A program made the translations under genes and the position numbers. Below the pieces are notes generated by a model. The model did no database searches, was not told the origin of the DNA, and was given only the letters and a program-made list of their open reading frames with translations. A DNA stretch of 64,000 bases, from positions 1 to 64,000 of the forward strand of contig QVRM01001762.1 of assembly GCA_003439945.1 (NCBI GenBank). Direction: 5' to 3'. Source of the DNA: Dermanyssus gallinae (Eukaryota; Arthropoda; Arachnida; Mesostigmata; Dermanyssidae). Positions 58,721 to 64,000 of this stretch are shown piece by piece; positions within the stretch are counted from its first letter, which is position 1, and each line of letters starts with the position of its first letter.

Positions 58721-58897
58721 ACGAAGACGTCGACATCAACAACTACATCGAGTGAAGATGTTATCTCTTACAAGACAAGACCGACGAAGGTCTTAAAGCT
58801 TTCCCTGCGGCGATCGCCGCCCTGCTCAAAAGCGGAAGCACTTACCATAGTGCAAGAGAGCGGGACTAAGACGGAGGAGTCAAGTCTTGTAGTCGTT

Positions 58898-58968
58898 GTC
58901 GGCGTCGGCGTCAGCGTCATCATCAGCGTCATCATCATCATCATCATCGTCGTCGTCGTCGCAGTCGC
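58898..58968 (+). repeat. (GTC/ATC)n microsatellite
   Basis: GTCGGC, GTCATC, ATC and GTC units in one 71 bp tract. Confidence 0.9.
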
Positions 58969-59462
58969 TTCGTGCACCTCGGCGACAGAGAATATAAATT
59001 TCCCAGGAGGGCCATTAATCATTCTGGGCCAAAACGAACAGGAAGAGTCTTGTGCTGTACGGACGGAGGGACGACGAAGGCGACGCCGACGACGACTTAC
59101 AGTCGGGACATGACGACGAAGATATTTTTTCAGCAGTCAAGCTGCTACTGCCACCGGCGTTATTTACCACCACCACCGCCAGTACGCGTCTCGCGCGTAC
59201 TCGCGCTTGCCTGACAATCGCTCACCTCGACGTCTCAGATGGTGGAGTTTGCATCGCATGCTGTCTCTGCTTAGTTAGCCAGGCACTTCTACCACCACTG
59301 CAACTGCTTCCGACACAGCGTCCGAATAAAGATGGCGCTGGTCGTGGTAATAGTTACCTTGTTGTATGATGACTAAGTGGCGCCGATGGCACTTAGAACG
59401 AAACAGATAAAGTTCTGAGATTCAGCTGATGCGATCAAAACACGTCATGTGTGAGCGGCAAA

Positions 59463-59467
<5 letters not shown>

Positions 59468-59493
<26 letters not shown>
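59468..59493. repeat. (AT)n microsatellite
   Basis: About 13 AT units. Confidence 0.95.
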
Positions 59494-59579
59494 CGATTTC
59501 GGTCTTGTCACGTCCGTTCTATTCGCAGGCATCTCATAGTACTTCTATAAAATGTAAAACATTTTATATACATTTACCA

Positions 59580-59870
59580 GCGTACCAACGACGGCGAGAC
59601 CGGTTTGCGCAACCTTGCATTGTGGAGGAGATTACGGCAGTTACGGGTGCAGATCCAAACCGCACAAGTCCAAGAGATCTCTCAAGTCAACGATTCTTAT
59701 GGAAGGACATAGTTTATCTATCCAACGGTACGCTGATGAGATCCTCCGTCGTGCTCTGTGCAAGGACTGCTCGTGATCACTTTATTTTTGTGCGCGACAG
59801 TGCTAGGCTGTGCACCGCTACACTTGTTCGAATGTGCCTCGCAAAAGGGTGAATTAAGTAGAATAACATA
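59580..59870 (+). pseudogene. Tc1-like transposase remnant
   Basis: A RYADEILRRALCKD segment (near 59,728) and, in another frame, HFIFVRDSARLCTATLVRMC (near 59,779) correspond to the RYxDEIL...F-F-x-QDNARPHTAxxV block of Tc1 transposases, with Ser for Asn next to the second catalytic Asp. RRRDRFAQPCIVEEITAV upstream (59,588) may be the N-terminal HTH. The first catalytic Asp block is absent, so there is an internal deletion. The Glu block is not seen. No terminal repeats are visible. Confidence 0.5.
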
Positions 59871-60086
59871 CTATAGCAGTTCATGGTTTAATTGATTAGA
59901 ATTTCTTCGTTATATTGCTATCGTTCATTATAAATTATTTAAATAATTAAAAATAAAAATACAAATAACTGGCTAATTTGATTGTCTTCCAAACAGTGCA
60001 GTGATACAAAATTATGCTAAAAGGCAAATGTGATAAGAAATACAATTTTTTCCGTATGTGAAAATGTATATATACTCGACAAAAAA

Positions 60087-60920
60087 TCCAGGATTATAAC
60101 TGTGATGTACCGAGATAACACAGCGGTCGCCCATCACGACCTGAGTGCCATCAAGCGCATCACTTCTCTGGCAGAGGTGTTATTTGTCTCAAGAGGGCCG
60201 AAAATAAACGTCATGAAGACTAAGGCTGTGAAATCCAGAAGAGAAGATCTGCCAAAGACGTTATATGTTGCGGCGGCCAATTCTTGGAATTTGTCAACTT
60301 TTTCCGGTATCTAGGGCGCCGGCTCCACCATACTGAGACGACCTCTACTGCGCACATCGTAGAGACAGTGCGCACAGCTATAGTTTCTCCTTCCGGAGAG
60401 GTCGGCGACGTCCGGCGACTCTCCGTCCCGACGGCAGTGGCACTCTTTTATCTCAAGATTATTTTAAGGCTGACGTACGATCTTAGCTGAGTCTAGGGAC
60501 ACCTCACTCGGGCAAATTTTGGCTTGCTTGAAGGATGTTTAACTATGTACATGAAGCTAGTACTTCGCCTGTTAATGCGGATGAGAAGCCGCTTTGTCTA
60601 CCACCTGCTAAGTACGCTTTGTGTCAGGCTGTGTTAGGTTGTTAATCAGTTGTTAAGATAATTCGATTGAGGTTAAAGACACTACGTACAGTACCATTGG
60701 AAAGCTTCATCCCGAAATGGAAAAATAAAGTTGAACAAGTCTGACGAGGGATTGAAGACCCGGATATTTTCAGTGCCTCTCGCCTCCGGTCTAGTCTTGC
60801 ATGCGACAATCGCCACGTCTATACCAGAAACGTAGCTTATGTATACGCACTCTTATGGCAAATAGGCCCGCAGGATCTCTGCTATCTGTGCAAACGCCAT
60901 TGACATCGTTTCTGCAACTA
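60087..60920 (+). mobile_element. PHD-finger LINE, 5'-truncated copy 3
   Basis: Homology to the 8-12 kb LINE begins at about 60,087, equivalent to 11,139 there, almost the same point at which copy 2 begins. The catalytic box has decayed (MYRDNTAVAHHDL for MYADDIVVAHHDL). It carries the 65 bp that copy 1 lacks (60,348-60,411). Several stops follow. Near 60,870 it encodes a DLCYLCKRH segment with a later H-x-x-F-C, perhaps the degenerate C-terminal zinc site. No poly(A) or repeat tail is visible. Confidence 0.8.
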
Positions 60921-61970
60921 TGATTAAGCAGCAAGTGCTGCGAAACCAATGGTTGTAGTTAGCGTTTATTTCTCCTCACACGTTTGCCTAGAGTTACTGC
61001 CAACGAAATTTACGCGAATAGGAAACTTTTCATGAGCCGCTTGCGGAACAATTGTTACAAATATTTGAAATACTTTTGCAGGAACCGCTACATGTTGCAT
61101 GGCTACCGCTATCAGCATAGCAGCTCCAATGTGCGATCTCTTTTCTTGCGCAGTATGCGAAAATTAAATCGACGGTCTTACGGTACACGCCCGCTGAGCT
61201 ATCCACGAAGCTATACAATTTTTTTACGGCACGTAAAGTCAAATGAAAATAATTAAAGAGTCCTTAGGAGCACAAGGTTATTAGCAAAACTGAAAGCTCG
61301 GAGCCTCGTAGACTTGCTTGTTTCTCAGTGATAACTCTGTCAGCACAGAAAAGAGACGCAAGCACGAATTTTTGTGCACATTTAGCAATTTTTATCGGTA
61401 GCTATGGAAACACTAGGATCCATCAACTATGGGAAAGCAAGATCGGTATTTGGCCAGAAGAATGCAAGCAACGGCGAGGGATCAGCGCGGGGGAAAATAA
61501 TTGAGACAGCTTCTGTCTCTCGCGGCGTGTAGATCAAGGCCGCTCCTACAGTATAATCGGCGCCATGGGATCAGCAGATAGATTACTTGTAGGAATCAGG
61601 GCGACACGTTCGAAGCTCACAACTGTATGCCGATAACACAATTGTGAATAATAAGGATTATATTACACTACAATTACTTACCATTAGGTAGAACTGTTAG
61701 ATTGGTGTGGAGATACACCTTACAATGCATATATATATATATATATATATAAGCGGAAATATTGTATCCTTGGTTATCCTTGTAATTATGAGCAGTACAC
61801 TTAATAATTATCGTTGGTTGTGGTTTATCGCGGGAGACCAAGCCATATTTCCCCTCTGCGTACCTCCCCCGCCCCCCTTTAAGCGGATCTTGTCAATTGG
61901 TGTACGGCGGCAAGCGATCGGCTGTCTGCGGATAGAGACTCGAAGCGGAATGGAGCTGACATTAATTTAA
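60921..61970. other. Unassigned sequence
   Basis: An (AT)n array lies at 61725-61752. Nothing else is recognised. Confidence 0.45.
61725..61752. repeat. (AT)n microsatellite
   Basis: About 13 AT units. Confidence 0.95.
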
Positions 61971-63226
61971 TGCGGTTTGTTGCACGACTCGGGCAGCAGC
62001 AGCCGCCGCCCTGGGTCCTATGGGACATATCTCTACCACTTCGTGGGGTGGTAGCGCGGCAACGCCAGGCGACCCGAACGCGCCAAATTCCTTGGGGAAT
62101 GCGCAGCGGTGCGGCCAAGCCGACCGGTGCAGCGGTGTGCCGCATAGGCACCCCACCTCAGACGTCTCTTGTCAGGACTTGTTTCTCTTCGTCGAGCTAC
62201 GAACGAATGAACGAACGAGCGTTCGAGAACGAGAGAGGGAGAGGGAGAGGGGAGAGGGAAAGAGAGAGACGACTTCACCCCCGAGCGAGGCTGATCTTTG
62301 TCGGCCGCTCAGCCACGTGGGGGAAGACTCAGACCAAAGGTTGGATTGGTTGCCTCCCGCTGTCGTCACGATACCACCGCCACCGCCGCCGCCGACGACG
62401 ACGACGACCAAAAAGGAGGAAACTGGGACTGGCCAAGGCAAACGGAGTGAATCTTCATTCTTCTTCGAGAGAGTACAGCGGCACTGACAGCACCGGGTTC
62501 TTCGTGTATTTGTGTGTGTGTCTCTGCCCTTTGAAGACTGCGCAGACCTCTGGCCGGCCACCATCGTACGCCGACATCTAGTGAGACAGCAAGCGGCCGC
62601 CTGCTGTCAAAACAGCGATCTCGGCGATGATCCAGGTTAGGACGAGCCTTTTAGCAGGCGGGCCCGCTGTCGACGCCACCAGCCTGGACATCAGCGTAGC
62701 TGGTTGGTTAGCCTCTCTCCAGGCAAAAGTATAAAGAGATATTCTTTTTAAGAGTCTCAGCCTCGTACGGCTGCTAAATTCTGTTCTTCCTGTTCCTCAA
62801 CCACATCGCTCTACCTCTGTCAATCTCCCCGTGCCGTTACTGTAGCATCGGCGCCGCTTGTAGGTCCTCAACCATCTCTCCTCTTGCCGGCACAGGGTCC
62901 GTCGTCTAACATCGCGAGACTTCGGCTATTCCGTAGTGGCCCCATTTTTGTTATCGTCGCTAGCCTCCTTTGGGCTTCGTTTCGTTTTTCTTTTCGCTGC
63001 GATCGTCGCGCGCGTTTGAGCACCATAGTCCTCTCCCCCACGCTCTCTCCTCCCCCCAAAGAGTAAGTACTTCGCCGAGTGACAGGGCCGTTCATGTTGT
63101 TGGCCTGCCCGTTATGGCACTGCAGCCCCGCGGTCTCTCTCTGCCGCTGCCATAACCGCGGCTGCTAGCAATTTAAAGAAACGAGACCGAACGGCCAGAA
63201 GGAAAACATCACCTCGGGCGTATGTA

Positions 63227-63242
63227 TGTGTGTGTGTGTGTG
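63227..63242 (+). repeat. (GT)n tract
   Basis: About 8 GT units. A (CA)n tract of similar length lies at 63,391-63,410. Confidence 0.9.
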
Positions 63243-63519
63243 TAACTATGTATGTACGTATGCTGTTTAGACGGGCGGCCAGTTGATACAGCTGACACAG
63301 CTGTATGCATCCCAGACTATTAGACCTTCTAACCTCGTTAGAAACGCCGGCAACTTCGTAGCCTCGAAGTTGCTCGACATCCTCGCTCCACACACACACA
63401 CACACACACAGAGGCGGCGTCTATAGATGCGTTTGGGGTTTTGCCTACGGCCGCGGTCAACGGCTGCAGCCCGCCGCCCCGATGTGTCGTTAGCCTCTTC
63501 AGCTATAGCAGGTTTGTTG

Positions 63520-63541
63520 TTGTTCTTCTTCTTCTTCTTCT
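63520..63541 (+). repeat. (TTC)n tract
   Basis: About 7 TTC units. Confidence 0.9.
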
Positions 63542-63688
63542 CGCAACCCACATGATCAACGGACTCGGTCCGTTTCATCGTCCCCTGCTACCACTTACCT
63601 CAGACCGGTTCACGCATAGGAACGCTTAACGGCAGTGCTACAAAGTAGCTGCTGTTATTCTAGTTATGGTGCTGGTAGTTGCCCTTGA

Positions 63689-63783
63689 TTTTGTTGTTGC
63701 TGTTGTTGCTATTGTTGTGGTTGTTGTTGCTATTGTTGTTGTGTTGGTCGTCATGGCTGTTGTTGTTGTTGTTGCTGCTGCCG
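63689..63783 (+). repeat. Imperfect (GTT)n array
   Basis: GTT units mixed with GCT, ATT and GTC over about 95 bp, ending in GCTGCTGCC. Confidence 0.88.
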
Positions 63784-64000
63784 TCGCCGCCGCCCTTGCA
63801 GCGTGTAGATCCTACCCAGTCTCTGGTTCTCTGTCTCTATCCTGGCACATATATCTCTCAACAAGCCAACAAGCGAAGCGTATCCCGCGCGGCATCTGCG
63901 CCACCATAGCCATTATTAGTGGGGCGAAAGCCGGCCTCAGCCATTTGTCTGAGCTAGCAATAGGGCCAGTGACACGGTAAACATAGACTACAATACAAGG

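Larger units (their letters stand above)
58497..59467. other. Trinucleotide-rich unassigned region
   Basis: Contains TAG, CAA and GTC/ATC tracts (58,614-58,968) and frames with runs of Asp, Val or Ile derived from them. No gene is supported. Confidence 0.45.
61971..64000. other. GC-rich, CpG-rich region with simple repeats
   Basis: Frames of up to 203 codons (61,970-62,581) overlap on both strands and are low-complexity. A purine-rich tract (GA type) lies at 62,231-62,270 and CCGCCG/ACGACG repeats near 62,380-62,410. A GAGTAAGTAC string at 63,060-63,069 would be a good 5' splice site, so this may be the promoter or 5' UTR exon of a gene to the right, but no coding sequence supports it. Confidence 0.35.

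Noticed and set aside
61970..62581. 203-codon plus-strand frame
   Set aside because: Arg-rich, in GC-rich sequence with three overlapping long frames; no domain recognised.
63060..63069. GAGTAAGTAC as a 5' splice site
   Set aside because: A good donor match, but no convincing open frame or start codon context upstream; retained only as a remark on the region.

Overview
This window looks like non-coding, transposon-rich nuclear DNA of an animal, most likely an arthropod. The evidence is the repeat content: three separate DD34D mariner lineages, Tc1-like DD34E elements, a PHD-finger LINE, a LINE with a restriction-like endonuclease, R1-like and CR1/Jockey-like relics, tRNA-derived SINEs and very many (AT)n arrays. 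A chelicerate such as a mite would fit, but that is a guess. I found no complete cellular gene. The best host signals are one candidate exon with a strong 5' splice site (14,910-15,160) and one candidate TATA/Inr core promoter (31,163-31,204).

Layout. 0.57-1.85 kb: a bounded mariner with TA duplications and a dead transposase. 2.3-2.9 kb: CR1/Jockey-like RT relic. 8.1-12.0 kb: a nearly full-length LINE with an intact PHD-finger ORF1 and a broken endonuclease-RT ORF2. 14.3-14.6 kb: a candidate MITE. 17.26-18.32 kb: a 1.05 kb foldback palindrome between (AT)n arrays. 18.8-19.0 kb: a SINE with a tRNA-Ala-like head and poly(A) tail. 19.7-22.2 kb: two mariners of different lineages, convergently oriented and about 26 bp apart. 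23.5-24.6 kb: R1-like relic (minus). 26.65-28.9 kb: two copies of an RLE-type LINE (minus), each set between (TAA)n tracts. 32.8-33.4 kb: Tc1 relic. 33.8-34.9 kb: RT relic. 35.2-36.8 kb: Tc1-like element with about 267 bp inverted repeats and a transposase broken by a single frameshift. 37.8-38.8 and 60.1-60.9 kb: 5'-truncated copies of the 8-12 kb LINE. Further RT tails lie at 44.9, 47.2 and 54.3-54.9 kb (minus), a tRNA-like SINE head at 47.9 kb (minus) and a Tc1 relic at 59.6 kb. An 89 bp repeat occurs twice, at 43.98 and 58.27 kb.

How it fits together. Almost everything recognisable is mobile DNA in different stages of decay. Many elements abut (AT)n or (TAA)n arrays, as expected when TA-targeting Tc1/mariner elements and a possibly microsatellite-targeting LINE share a genome. 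GC-rich stretches at 15.4-16.6, 51.3-52.8 and 62.0-63.9 kb contain only overlapping, low-complexity frames. They could be promoter or untranslated exon sequence, but I cannot show it.
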